A stretch of DNA of 64,000 nucleotides from Aurantiochytrium sp. KH105 (GCA_003116975.1 BGKB01000068.1:186001-250000); one strand, 5' to 3'; positions 41,128 through 51,385 are shown, counted from the stretch's first letter. The notes: generated from the sequence alone by a model not told the origin. Numbers and translations are program-made.

Positions 41128-41979
41128 ATGAGCGGACGCGGAGGCCGCGGACGCGGCGGGCGCGGAGGCTTTGATGACATGCAGCAGACGCCGCGGCCGC
41201 CGTTCGTGCCGCCAGCAACGTACCCGGGGCGCAAGCGAAGGTGGCGCAGCCAGCACGAGGACGTGCGTCTGCGCTTCCTCGATGCGGGCCAGCGGGAAAA
41301 GTGGTCCAAGGCTCACGGGGCCAATGACACGAGTCAGAACCCGCAAGCCGATGACGGCTTTGCCGTCAATGGCGGCATGATGCTCCCGGGCCAGCCTGAG
41401 GCCAGCGCCGAGGACGATGACAAGCCCGCAGAAATGACCAAGATGGAGGCCGATCAGTGGGAGCGTGTGCATTGGGACGTGGACTTTAAGGAGCGGCTCA
41501 AGAGCGCAACGACGTGTCTTCGCGTGCCCGACATGTCCCGGGAAGTGGAGACCTGGGACTCGATCACGCATGCAAAATTTGAGATGGGATGCACAGACAT
41601 CGCTAACACCTTGACGCGGCCGCTTTCACTGCTTTATGTTCCCGGCGAGCTTGCTGCCGCTTGCGTGCCGAAGAAAGATGCCGCTGGCAACCTCATTAGT
41701 CTCAAGGTCACGCCAGCCAATCGTAGCCAGAATCCGCGCAAACGCAAGGCTGTCAATGTTCTGGCGCGAATCGAAGCGCGTGAAGCCAAGGGTGGGCCCT
41801 CTGCTCGCACAGATCGCAAGGGCTCCATGGACGAAGCTGCCAATGAAGGTGACTCAAGCGGTGGCGAGGAGGAGCAATCTGATGATGATCAGGGCGACTA
41901 TGGCGCCGGTATTCAGGTCGATGACGACGATGATGATTACAACGATATGGGCGAAGACGAAGAGGAAAATACTTTGTAG
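41128..41979 (+). CDS. RNA polymerase III subunit RPC7 (Rpc31)-like protein
   Basis: A 283-residue protein with the layout of RPC7/Rpc31: an RG-rich start (SGRGGRGRGGRGGF), a proline block (PRPPFVPPATYPG), a charged middle, and a strongly acidic tail (DDDDDDYNDMGEDEEENTL). In Pol III, Rpc31 belongs to the Rpc82/34/31 subcomplex that helps initiation at tRNA and 5S genes. The similarity is mainly in composition and order, with few invariant residues, so the call is moderate. Other acidic nuclear proteins could look alike. The frame is open for 116 codons upstream, but that part translates the microsatellite-rich promoter; the chosen ATG at 41128 begins the RG motif. The stop is TAG. Confidence 0.55.
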   Translation: MSGRGGRGRGGRGGFDDMQQTPRPPFVPPATYPGRKRRWRSQHEDVRLRFLDAGQREKWSKAHGANDTSQNPQADDGFAVNGGMMLPGQPEASAEDDDKPAEMTKMEADQWERVHWDVDFKERLKSATTCLRVPDMSREVETWDSITHAKFEMGCTDIANTLTRPLSLLYVPGELAAACVPKKDAAGNLISLKVTPANRSQNPRKRKAVNVLARIEAREAKGGPSARTDRKGSMDEAANEGDSSGGEEEQSDDDQGDYGAGIQVDDDDDDYNDMGEDEEENTL

Positions 41980-42110
41980 GCTAACGATACACTATATACC
42001 AAGAGTCGTGGAGGCAACAGGTCTCCAATTTTTTTTGGCATGCAAATTCTTTTCATTCGAATTTTTCTAGAAATATATCGATGTCGAGCCTGTGACCTTG
42101 CAATTTTGAA

Positions 42111-43520
42111 TTACATCAAGCTTGGGTTGCTTCTAATTTGTTGAAGCAGAAAGGAGAAGTTAGCATCTCGCTTGGCGGGTGATGTAAAGTCAATGTAGAG
42201 TACGCTTCCAAGGTTGTATTGCAGAAGCCCAGTCCATGTTCTTGTGTCAAGCATCTCCGGGTCCACCACGACGGGGATCATGTTCTCTGGTCCGAGAACA
42301 TTAACAGCCGCCTGAAATTCATCTTTGCAATAGTCGCTGCTATCCTGGCCAATTTTCTCCATGTATCGCCTAGTGATGAACACTACGACTTTGCGCGAGT
42401 TCTCAATACCGCGCATAATCTGCAGGGGTATGTTGCCATTAAGTCGCTCCCCGTCAAACCAAGTTTCAATGCCTGCATCCTGGAGCATCGCGTTTATCGA
42501 ACTCACGAGGTTGTGATTCGAGTCATCGTCGCCCCAGTCGTGCGTGAGAAAAGCGTGGTACACAAATGCGGAATTGAACCTCTCCAAGATTTGGCGACGG
42601 TCTGGGAGCGAGTTAAAACCCATTCTCCCGAGACACGAGTCTGTGAGCTTCAAACAGTCTTCAATTTGGAGGAAAGACGCATTGTAAAAGTCGATAACGC
42701 GATGCCGAGGCTGCCCCAGCTCGTCGGACAGGACCTTGGCGACCCCCTCGGAGGCCGTCACAAACTCCAAAAAATCGATGGCATCGCCGCGATTGAAGTG
42801 CCTGGCTGTATCCAGCGCGCCGATTCCACCAGATCGTCTTATGTCCAGATTGGCACCTGCCTCATAGCATAACTTGATGCAGCTCAGTAGACCCTCCTTG
42901 GTGCCATCGGAATCTGCTGCTGGCTGCTGGCATGCGAGCATGAGCGCGGTCCACCCCTCTTTGTTTTTCGCATCGAGGTTAGCGCCGCGTTTGATGAGAA
43001 TCTTGGCAACGTTGGGCTGATTGTGGCGACACGCGTACATAAGAGCGGTCCATCCATTACTGTTCTGCAAGTTGATGTTGGCGCCGCGCTTAATAAGCGC
43101 CTCCGCCGCTTCGGGCTGATTGTAGCGGCACGCAGTCATGAGTGCAGTCCAACCAAGGTCGTTCTGCAGGTTTAAGTCTGCGTCGTTTTCGATGAGCCAC
43201 AATGCGATACGCCGCTGGCCGCCAGAACATTTGTGAAGTGAGAAGATGAGCGGGGAAGAATTCGCAGCCGTCATGCGCATGTTGAGCAAGTTGGGGTTTC
43301 TCTGCAAGACGGACTCTACGCTGTTGAAATCACCGTTCGCAATGAAGCCGTACATTCTCAACTGCTCCGGCTCATGAGTGAACAGGTCGAAAAATGATTT
43401 GAGCACCCCGCCGGTCCTTACGCTTTCGAGCTTGTCAATGGCAGAATAGGGGGACCTTCCCGCGTCTTCAGGCTCATGCAGCGCCGCACGCGGCCACGAG
43501 AACAGACCGGCAAAGGACAT
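42111..43520 (-). CDS. ankyrin repeat - TIR domain protein
   Basis: From the first in-frame ATG (43520, MSFAGLFSW) the product is 469 residues. Residues about 56-256 hold ankyrin repeats, two of them near-perfect (GWTALMTACRYNQPEAAEAL, GWTALMYACRHNQPNVAKIL). The TIR domain covers about 318-461: YHAFLTHDWGDDD (box 1), ETWFDGERLNGNIPLQIMRG, SRKVVVFITRRYMEK and YCKDEFQAAV. Glu401 in CKDE occupies the position of the NADase glutamate of SARM1 and plant TIRs, so NAD+ cleavage is possible. Ankyrin repeats would sense a partner and TIR would signal; the pathway is unknown. Both the architecture and the presence of a second TIR-like gene at 5398-13494 suggest a role in defence or cell death, which is inference only. 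Confidence 0.9.
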   Translation of the reverse strand: MSFAGLFSWPRAALHEPEDAGRSPYSAIDKLESVRTGGVLKSFFDLFTHEPEQLRMYGFIANGDFNSVESVLQRNPNLLNMRMTAANSSPLIFSLHKCSGGQRRIALWLIENDADLNLQNDLGWTALMTACRYNQPEAAEALIKRGANINLQNSNGWTALMYACRHNQPNVAKILIKRGANLDAKNKEGWTALMLACQQPAADSDGTKEGLLSCIKLCYEAGANLDIRRSGGIGALDTARHFNRGDAIDFLEFVTASEGVAKVLSDELGQPRHRVIDFYNASFLQIEDCLKLTDSCLGRMGFNSLPDRRQILERFNSAFVYHAFLTHDWGDDDSNHNLVSSINAMLQDAGIETWFDGERLNGNIPLQIMRGIENSRKVVVFITRRYMEKIGQDSSDYCKDEFQAAVNVLGPENMIPVVVDPEMLDTRTWTGLLQYNLGSVLYIDFTSPAKRDANFSFLLQQIRSNPSLM

Positions 43521-45646
43521 CGCCGCCCTGTAGACGTCGCTCTCGTTGATCTGGATCTCGGCGGCGTCCGCGGGCTGGGCGAGGTTTTCCTTTTTGCGTG
43601 TGCGATGTGTGCGGCAGCGAGTCGCTCTGCTGCACTTCTCTTTTCCGTCTTGGCTCTGGCACTCGCGCGAGACGAGAAGCACGAGAGGCGTGGTCGCGGG
43701 GAGCGGCGGAGAGACTGCGCTTGCGCCGCGTCGTGAGGCAAGGGATTACGAATTTGACGACGAGGGAAAGTTTACGCGCTCGCTGTGTGCGACCAACGCA
43801 CGTGCACGTGCGGCAGCGAGTCGCTCTGCTGCACTTCTCTTCTCAGTCTTGGCTCTGGCACTCGCGCGAGGCGAGAAGCACGAGAGGCGTGGTCGCGAGG
43901 AGCGGCGGAGAGACTGCGCCTGCGCCGCGTCGTGAGGCAGGGGATTATGAATTTGGCGACGGAAAGTTTACGCGCTTGCTGCGTGCGACCAACGCACGCG
44001 AACTCAATTATCGTGATACTACAGACAGAAAGATCGGAAAATCGTTAGGCAGCGAAGAAGAAGATGAAGGAAAAGAGGGGGAGACAGCCAGCCCAGCCAC
44101 CAGTCAGCTCTTTGAGATGACGGGACGGGAAGCTCTTTTACAGACAACCAGTGGAGAACCTGCAGGAATGACGAGTCAGCCGGGCTAAGGCCACCCTGAT
44201 CAACGTGCAGGGGCATCCGTCTGCACTTCTTTTCCTCGACGACGACTCAGGGCTATGATATGTCTCTAAAGGACTGTCGCGATCGGCATCATTGTCGAAA
44301 AAGATGCATTGCGTTTGCGACTCGCCCTCTCGCGCCGTCCATTTCAATTTTGTTGCGCAATAAGCATGCAAGGGCGTGATCTGTATTGGCCTACACGAGG
44401 CTCAGACGATCAGTCGCGTGAATCCGAGTTCTCAGACCGCAGCATTCATGAAGCCTTTATTAAAATTCGCTCAAGCAAAAAGGCGACTGTCATAAATTCA
44501 ACGAGGAGGTCTTCTTCGAAATCCAGATGCAGCAGTCCATACAATTTGGACATGTTGGGTTGAATAAAAGCTACACGTGTACGTGGGGGTGGTGCATTTA
44601 ACGTTGGTTAGCAAATATTTCTTAATGGCATGCTTCACAGACATTTAGGCCATGTCGTACTGGTCGTGCCAGCACACAACTATAAGCGCTATCTCACCAA
44701 AGTGGCCCGACAGGTCTATCGCGGCGCTGTTATTCTACAATGATTGTTGACTTGATGACGGCGGCGCGTTGGCACAAAAGGTGCATATCTCTCGGTCTTC
44801 GTGTGCAAAGATCAATGTGAGTCCACGTCCTGCTCCCCCAATTCTCTTCTCTTCTCGCGCGCATGCGATAATCGGATACTATCAACTCCTCACCAATCGC
44901 GAAAAGCGGACTTTTTCTCTGGCTGCTTGTCCACGTCTGACCCGGCGCCAGATTCAACAATCGGTGCCTCCCAGGTAGCCAGCCAGTCGTGCGGTTGCAG
45001 TTGCTGTTGCCAGCTGCAAAACAGGCCGAGCTATTACTTTCTAACGCTGCTCTCGACGCAGTATAGGCCCTTACCTACTTTTACTATGAATGGTTTTTAC
45101 AACCACTCGTATGCGTTTTTACGGGTTCGCCGTCGGCCAGGCACAACGCCTCTGGGGGAGTCCGTGCCTCGACGTTACCCTCTCGACGACACTGGCTCTG
45201 CCCAGTCGAGTCCATCCCCAGTGTGGCGCCCTCCGCACTCGTCCAAACACGCCCTCCTCAATCTCTAAACTCTCACCTGAAGGAACTTTCTTCTCCCCCT
45301 TTTGCTACGCCTCCCCGCTTACCGGCCACTGGCAGCTGCGGGGAACCACTTCCCTCTGTCTAATCCGCCATCCCTGCTTCTCGCGCGCACAGTGGACGCA
45401 GAGTGCGAGGAAGCGGCTAGGATATTTATTCCGGCCACCCGCGGCGCCGCGTCCCAGTCCAGCCCGCGCAAGTGCGGAATGGCCCCCCTCCAAGTGGGCT
45501 ATCCCGCGGCCCTCACTTGCGGCGGCGCGCATTCCCCACTTGCGGCGGCGGTTCTGCGCTTGCGGCGATCCACCGTAGACTCGAATCGCCTCGCGCCGCG
45601 CCTCGCCGCCGCCCGCGCCCGCGCCCGCGCCCCGCCGCCGTGCCGC

Positions 45647-45677
<31 letters not shown>

Positions 45678-45891
45678 CGCGGCTCGCACTCGCCTCGCCG
45701 CCGCCGCCCTGCCGCCGCCTCCGGCGCGAGGGAAGCGAGGGAGCGAGGAGCGCGCGGTCGGGCGAGTGGTTTCGCAGCGCCTTCTCGACCCGCTCGCGCT
45801 CGTGGCAAACGAGGCGCGCGAGGAGGACGAGGAGGACGAGGAGGACGCGGAGAAGGCGCGGGACGAGGAGCAGCGCCGCGGGTTCGCGAGG
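43521..45891. other. intergenic region between ankyrin-TIR (-) and the Tudor-like gene (+)
   Basis: This 2.4-kb divergent interval starts with a 199-bp tandem duplication (43611-44005) next to the ankyrin-TIR gene. The middle (44200-45060) is less GC-rich and has only short frames. The right end has three CACTTGCGG-type motifs (45467-45477, 45514-45522, 45537-45545). It then becomes an extremely GC-rich CCGCGC tract that stays open in the Tudor-gene frame without an ATG. Confidence 0.6.
43611..44005 (+). repeat. 199-bp tandem duplication upstream of the ankyrin-TIR gene
   Basis: Copy 1 runs from about 43611 to 43809 and copy 2 from 43810 to about 44005. Both begin GCGGCAGCGAGTCGCTCTGC and end GTGCGACCAACGCACG, with about a dozen substitutions and small indels. 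Copy 1 begins about 90 bp upstream of the ankyrin-TIR ATG, so the duplication enlarges its promoter or leader. The plus-strand open frames inside it are probably not genes. Confidence 0.93.
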
Positions 45892-46308
45892 ATGATGCTC
45901 GCGCCGAGCGCCGCGCAGGGCGCCGGGGCCCTCGAGCCCGGCCGCGAGAACGCCGTCGAGGACGAGTACGAGCTCGTGCCTTACATGCTGGGCATGCCCG
46001 AGGACGACGGCGGCCGCGCCAACGCCAGGTCGGCCCACCCTACCAAGGCCCACGGCGCGGACGAGATGAGCCCCGAGGAGATGCTCAAGCGCGGCGAGAA
46101 GGACCCCGCGTTCGCGCTAAAGCTCCTGGGCACGCGCGTCGAGCTCAAGTGGAGCAGCGGACGCTGGTACCGCGGTACGATTTGCGAGTACAATGAGTCG
46201 CTCCGGAAGCACCACGTCGTCTATGATGACGGTGACGAGCGCTGGTACCACCTAAACGAGATGATCTACCGCTTTGTCAAGGACGACGAGGAATGGGTCA
46301 AGTGCTGA
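45892..46308 (+). CDS. small Tudor-like domain protein
   Basis: The C-terminal 60 residues read LGTRVELKWSSGRWYRGTI, then HHVVYDDGDERWYHL, a Tudor/Agenet-like five-strand barrel with aromatic positions that could bind methylated Lys or Arg. From the first in-frame ATG (45892) the product is 138 residues. The same frame is open back to at least 45472 with Pro/Arg/Ala-rich then acidic sequence (VVSQRLLDPLALVANEARE and a Glu/Asp run) but has no ATG there. The true N-terminus may therefore lie in an upstream exon or be initiated at a non-AUG codon. A nuclear, chromatin- or RNA-linked role is likely from the domain but untested. Confidence 0.68.
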   Translation: MMLAPSAAQGAGALEPGRENAVEDEYELVPYMLGMPEDDGGRANARSAHPTKAHGADEMSPEEMLKRGEKDPAFALKLLGTRVELKWSSGRWYRGTICEYNESLRKHHVVYDDGDERWYHLNEMIYRFVKDDEEWVKC

Positions 46309-46776
46309 CCACGTGGCTGCGAATTGCGTCTCGATTCATCTCATCTCTCTCTCTCTCTCCCCCCCCAAAAAAATACGCAGCCACGGGCCTGCACGAAATG
46401 TTCATTTGAATGCGCTTTAACCACGTCAATACGGCACGGATCGGCATTGCACTGCCTGACCGAGGCCCGCTCAGGTCAGTTTCCGGATCTCACTTTCAAC
46501 ATTCGCTCCTTGCGCGCGACATCTCCAGCCTCGTTGGCCTCGTTGGCCCTGTATACATATACCACCCTTGCTCAACTCGCAAAAACCCAAACTCAGCCCT
46601 GTGCCTTTTCGACCCCCCGCCTTGTCTAGGAAACCAAAGGAATAACCAAAAAAGAATTTAATCAAAGGAAGGGAGACAGAAGAAAGAAGGAAGAACATTG
46701 GGCCTTGCGATCTTGAGTGAAAAAATAGAAAATCAGGACAGTCACCTCAACTGGCGCAGGTTGCTCTCGGCAAAAC
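46309..46776. other. convergent intergenic region
   Basis: The 468 bp between the 3' ends of the Tudor-like and F-box genes contain a CTCT run then C and A runs near 46343-46372. I see no gene or clear signal. Confidence 0.6.
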
Positions 46777-48507
46777 TTACTTGTGAATCAGATTTGTCTC
46801 TTTTTCTGCGTTGCCTTCTCGGCTCTTGTGCATCGTTTGCTGCTGTAAGAGTTGCGGGGCATGCATAAAAAGGCCTTCGCGCGCCTCAAAGTCCTTGCCG
46901 AGCGTACTCGACAAAACCTGCGCCGCAGACGCAGCTATAGCTGCAACTGGAGTGCCCCGCATGTCAAGGAGATCGAGCGTGGCATCCTGACGCGCGCGAC
47001 TCGCACAAGCATCGGCAATCTCATGCAAACTCGACTCCTCAAACTGAGCACACTCGGCGACCGAAAGCTCAGACAATACTGGAAGACGACCACACAGACG
47101 CGCAACGCCTGTGCACGTCACCGATGCGCAGTGCATCAAATTTAACGAACGTAGACGAGTGAGGTTTTCCCCCAATGCGTCGAGACCAATGTCTGTGAGC
47201 GACCGGAGGTAGCGCAAATTGAGATGCTCAAGCCGAGGCAAACCTTGTGCCAACGCAACGACCGTGCGGTCCGTCAAGAGGTGGCAGTTCATCAAGTTCA
47301 AATTCACGAGGTTGACACAGGCACACACAGTGTGCACTAAGGCATCATCGTCCAGGGCAAAGCACTCTGATAGATTGAGCGAGGCCAGCCGAGGACAACG
47401 TCCGCCCAAGGGCTCGAGTCCTGTTTTTGAAATGCGATTCATCGACCAAAGACTGAGCGTTTCCACCTTTGATCCACAGTTTTCTAACAACACGCGCACA
47501 GATTCGTCCGTGACCTTGTACAAATCCTTGGCGTGCAAGACGCGAAGCCGCCCAAGGGCTGGACCGAGCTCGCGAATGCTCGTGTCCGTCAGATTTATAC
47601 AGTCGCTCAGATCGAGACTCTCTAGGTTCTTGCAGCCTTGTGCCACGTTTACTACACAGGCATCGTCGAGAGCCTCGAGGCGCTTTAGGCTCAGCGACGC
47701 GAGATCACCACAACAGGTTCCAATCGCTCCAAGACTTGCGGTGGTCAAGAGTGAGCACCCCGAAAGGTCCAGCGCGCGCAGCTGTGGATTGCTCCGCAAG
47801 GCTGGAGCTAACACCTCGTCTGTGATGCGCTCAAAGCCTGCGAGATCGAGCGATACTAGATGCGGGGCTGAGCGCGTCAAGACCATCTCCACAAAGCCCA
47901 AAGGAAGATCGAGATAACACGGGACGCCCTTGCACCCACGTACGCCAACCGAAAAGCGATCTGCGAGCCCGTTACTCACGAAAAAGTCGCGCCAAGCGCG
48001 GCAAACAGCCATGCTGCGCAGACGGTCCGGGTATAGAGGAAGGAAGCCCAGCACGAGACGGAGGACATCTTCTGTCTCGAGTGCCCGCTTGGCAGCCCGT
48101 GCTGCAGCGCTTCCAGACAGACTGCGCAGGCGCGCGACGCGTTCTTCTTCGGATCGTGCCCTTCTCAAGCTCTCTCTTCGTCGTATTTGCGGCGCATAAC
48201 GCCTCACGTCGACAAGAACCGTCGAGCCCTCAGGAACGACCAAGATTTTTGATTCGGAGGTTTCCTTGTCATCGTCATAGGAAACCTCATAGTATATTTT
48301 GAGCACTTTATTCTCGTTCGGCACTGGATCCCCAAAGAGAGCATTGAAGCTCGCCTCGGTGCACAGCACGTCTCCACGCGCCGTCCTCTCTACGAGCGCT
48401 CGCACCTGCGAGGTGACGAATCGTAGCGTTTCTGGTCGCGTCCACTCGGCATCTGCTGTTCCGTATGTCGCTGCACGCACGTCGAGCCGTCCACCACGCT
48501 CCCCCAT
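46777..48507 (-). CDS. F-box / leucine-rich repeat protein (FBXL/AMN1-type)
   Basis: A 576-residue likely substrate adaptor of an SCF (Skp1-Cullin-F-box) ubiquitin ligase. An F-box-like segment lies at about 141-175 (ETEDVLRLVLGFLPLYPDRLRSM, then CRAWRDFF). At least ten cysteine-containing LRRs of the FBXL2/20/AMN1 class follow (LVSLDLAGFERITD, LRALDLSGCSLLT, LESLDLSDCINLTD, LVNLNLMNCHLLTD). Residues 1-110 form a separate unrecognised region with a beta-rich look (NENKVLKIYYEVSYDDDKE, SKILVVPEGSTVLVDVRRY). The ATG at 48507 is the first in frame. The C-terminal 30 residues are charged and disordered. Its LRRs belong to a different class from those of the 5398-13494 gene, so they do not share recent ancestry. 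Confidence 0.9.
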   Translation of the reverse strand: MGERGGRLDVRAATYGTADAEWTRPETLRFVTSQVRALVERTARGDVLCTEASFNALFGDPVPNENKVLKIYYEVSYDDDKETSESKILVVPEGSTVLVDVRRYAPQIRRRESLRRARSEEERVARLRSLSGSAAARAAKRALETEDVLRLVLGFLPLYPDRLRSMAVCRAWRDFFVSNGLADRFSVGVRGCKGVPCYLDLPLGFVEMVLTRSAPHLVSLDLAGFERITDEVLAPALRSNPQLRALDLSGCSLLTTASLGAIGTCCGDLASLSLKRLEALDDACVVNVAQGCKNLESLDLSDCINLTDTSIRELGPALGRLRVLHAKDLYKVTDESVRVLLENCGSKVETLSLWSMNRISKTGLEPLGGRCPRLASLNLSECFALDDDALVHTVCACVNLVNLNLMNCHLLTDRTVVALAQGLPRLEHLNLRYLRSLTDIGLDALGENLTRLRSLNLMHCASVTCTGVARLCGRLPVLSELSVAECAQFEESSLHEIADACASRARQDATLDLLDMRGTPVAAIAASAAQVLSSTLGKDFEAREGLFMHAPQLLQQQTMHKSREGNAEKETNLIHK

Positions 48508-49475
48508 CTTTCCGTCTATCTATTGTCTCTCACTCGCGCACGCGCACACGCGGTGAACCCACCCCCACGGGCACGCTGCGCGATATTGGCTTGCTCGGGC
48601 ACTGCCAGCGAGCAAGCAAGCAACTTCTACGTTTTACATTAGTCACAGCAGCTTGGCTCACGGTCGTAAAGAGAGATCGCGACAAGGGTCAAGCTTGATG
48701 TAAGATGACTTTGTTACTACCTCACTTCGCAAACTTCATTCGTAGTCACACCTCGAGGAAACGATGCTTTCTCTTTCTTGACCAAGGGCCATCACTCATC
48801 ACAACGCGCGCGCACAGCATCACAACGTAGAACGGGAAAAGGTCGTGCCTAACTACTGAATGGTGAAAAGGTCCAGCACGCTGTGCAAAAAAAATTAGTA
48901 GTCACATGATGCTGTTGCGACCCTTCGTGGACCACGCCTCAACAAAATGAACAGAGACGAGAGTAACCACAATCCATCCGAGCGGCCGATCCTCGCAAAG
49001 AGAATATTTGATAAGAAACCATTGTCCTTCCTTCGTGACCGAGCAGTTCTCGGACTTTGTCAGGATGCTGATGTTCCTCGATCACTTTTTCTGTTGCCGT
49101 CGATGCGCCAAAAGCTTTTATTCCGAGACAAGGATTGCCTCTACCGTAGCATACCATCTTGTAATTTTTTTTTTGTCCTGCCTCAGCTCAGAGTTTGCCT
49201 CGGTGGTCTTCGGCCTCGCTCTTCATCCGCCTGCGATTTGTCTCTTTTGCGCTCGTCCACCAACAAATCAGATCCTCATTGGCAACAAGCTGAGCGCCAA
49301 ACAAGCACCAACAAATCGCATCGAGGCCAACGCCTTGAGCTCTTTGACGTCTCTGCAGCGCGAGCGGAGGTCGGCGACGTGAGCAGCCGGCGGCTCCACC
49401 GGGAGGCCGGGCGCGAGGCGCTTTCGTCGGCTTTAGGTGACAGTGATCGGCGAGAGACTCGAGGCAAAACCAACC
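48508..49475. promoter_or_regulatory. head-to-head intergenic region, F-box LRR (-) / methyltransferase (+)
   Basis: Nearly 1 kb carrying both promoters. I see no gene. One frame is open from 49437 into the methyltransferase but has no ATG before 49476. Confidence 0.55.
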
Positions 49476-50987
49476 ATGGACCGCGTCCGTGAGGCCATCA
49501 AGGCGCAGACCTTGGACCAGGAGGCTATCGCTCGCGTGCTGGACGATGGCGCGGAGATGGCGCTATTGTATGGCGAGACGCCCCTGGAAAGCGTGAGCGA
49601 CGCGCTGGAAATTGTACGCACGGCGCCCTCGGCGACTGGCGCCAAGGGCCAGGCGCTCCTTGGGGACGGCTCCGAAGTCTTTGTGGACGTCGGGTCTGGA
49701 CGCGGCCATGTGGTGCTGGCAGCAGCCGCGAGCATGAAATGGAAGCGGTGCGTGGGTATTGAACTCGAGCAGGCCCACGTCGACGAGGCCAACAAGGCCC
49801 TCGAGGTCCTGCGTACGCAAACCGCAAACGAGAATGACAGTTCCGAAGGCGCCGAGGCGCTGCAGACGCCCCCGTCGGCGATCGAGTTCATTTGTGCAAA
49901 CGCGCTTGATAGCGAGGCCGCGCACGAGGCGCTCGCAGACGCCAAGCTTGTCTACTGCTTTGACCTTGCATTCTCCGCGCAGGTCCGTTGCCATTTGGCA
50001 GCACTCTTTGCCAAGGTGATGCCGAGCAATGCCCTTTTGGTCAGCGGCCACTCGGACCCCGTCCCAAGTGTTGACTTTGCACCACTGCTCCCTCTCCAAA
50101 CTATCAAAATGGAATGGGGTCCTGCACCCTTGCGCGTGTACCGCAAGGCCTCGGGTGCCTTTGATCTTTGGCTCGAGCAGCACCTTCCTCAGCTTGAGGC
50201 CGCGGGAGTTCCAGCAGCCTTGCACAAGGCTGCCTTTCGCAAGATTACTGAAATGGACTTTGATATTGGCGCTGCCGTTCAGCTTGCGCGTGAGTCGGAA
50301 GATTCTGAGGATCTCGTCGTGGTGGCTACCAAGTCCCTCGGACCTGCCGATGCTCAACAAGAGACCGAGGACGGCGAGGGCGCTGTCTTTGTTCTTGATC
50401 ATGCCTGGACATTTGGCTCCCGAGCGGATGCAGCAGCGTCGTTGGCCAGCGTGCCGGGTCTTGTGGATCGCTTGTGGGCGCTGTGCGGCGAGCAAGCCGG
50501 TGAAAAAGCCAAGCCCGACGCTGCGCTCTTGCAGGAAGACCCAGAAGAGGCTGCTAAGCGCGTGCTAGACGCAGCTGGAAATCTGTTGGCGAGTTACGAG
50601 GTGCGTCGCGGGGACGCCGACGGAACCGCAGGCACGACTGTGTTTTATATGCTTGACGAAGTCGGCTCGCGACTTCGGCGGCGTCAGCGCGGCTCGGCGG
50701 CACGCCTGCAGCCGACAGAGGCTAATTTCCGTTTGGCGCCCATTTACTCTTTTGATTACCGCATGGCGTTCCAGCTTGCCTGGGCTATTGCTCCCGTGGA
50801 GAAGGGATCAGTTCTTGTCGCTGACCATGAGCAGGGTTGGGATGTTCACCATGAGATTGACATTGCTGCGGCCAGCGAGCAGTCTGCAGAGGCCCTCCCA
50901 GAGATGAAGGAGTTTGCCGCCCAGGCTTCACTTCGGCAAATGATGGACGCTTCAAGAGCCTCCGGGACGAGCGAGTCGGCCGAATAA
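49476..50987 (+). CDS. DOT1-like class I SAM-dependent methyltransferase
   Basis: From the first ATG (49476, MDRVREAIK) the product is 503 residues. Motif I is VFVDVGSGRGHVVLAAA and the acidic loop is CVGIELEQAHVDEA, the same spacing and wording as the DOT1/H3K79 methyltransferase fold. AIEFICANALDSE and LVYCFDLAFSAQ follow as later motifs. Family members are histone or other protein lysine methyltransferases. I do not see the full DOT1 catalytic set (for example a clear NN-F motif), so the substrate stays open. Residues 240-503 are an additional domain I cannot name. No signal peptide or membrane segment is seen. It is a single exon. Confidence 0.75.
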   Translation: MDRVREAIKAQTLDQEAIARVLDDGAEMALLYGETPLESVSDALEIVRTAPSATGAKGQALLGDGSEVFVDVGSGRGHVVLAAAASMKWKRCVGIELEQAHVDEANKALEVLRTQTANENDSSEGAEALQTPPSAIEFICANALDSEAAHEALADAKLVYCFDLAFSAQVRCHLAALFAKVMPSNALLVSGHSDPVPSVDFAPLLPLQTIKMEWGPAPLRVYRKASGAFDLWLEQHLPQLEAAGVPAALHKAAFRKITEMDFDIGAAVQLARESEDSEDLVVVATKSLGPADAQQETEDGEGAVFVLDHAWTFGSRADAAASLASVPGLVDRLWALCGEQAGEKAKPDAALLQEDPEEAAKRVLDAAGNLLASYEVRRGDADGTAGTTVFYMLDEVGSRLRRRQRGSAARLQPTEANFRLAPIYSFDYRMAFQLAWAIAPVEKGSVLVADHEQGWDVHHEIDIAAASEQSAEALPEMKEFAAQASLRQMMDASRASGTSESAE

Positions 50988-51385
50988 ATCGCAAGCTTGA
51001 GAAAGAAGAATAAAGAACTCTTTTTTTTTGGAACACAAACGCCTCTTTTCTTACTTCCACGTAGAAACGGCGACATATCTCTTTTCTCTTTTCATGTTTG
51101 ACCCCAATGCATGAAAAGCGAAAGCACCGTAAATGGTTTTGTGCGATCAGGTATTGATGCAATGAGGCTTCAGGCAGCCTCCGTGCCGCAGACAGGATCA
51201 AACGATCTGGACGTTTACGTTTGCAGATTCCAAGACGCCAACAAGCGTTTAGCAGAAGCTTGAGGGCCTCGTTTCTCATAAGAATGTGGCGCTCGTAATG
51301 GTGATTTATCCAAAAGACTTTTGACTGTTCTACTTACTAAGTTTCCTGCAACAGGACTACAACGCAAAGATCTTCCTTACTACCA
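50988..51385. other. convergent intergenic region
   Basis: The 398 bp between the 3' ends of the methyltransferase and thioesterase genes contain a T run near 51021-51028. I see nothing else. Confidence 0.6.

Noticed and set aside
43598..44188. Plus-strand frame of 196 codons covering the 199-bp duplication
   Set aside because: The repeated protein segments arise from DNA duplication. The frame has no domain and shifts frame between the two copies.
49437..49475. Extended N-terminus for the methyltransferase
   Set aside because: The extra 13 codons have no ATG (the frame opens with GTG), so the first ATG at 49476 is preferred. The same logic moved the starts of the thioesterase, JMJD7 and ankyrin-TIR genes.
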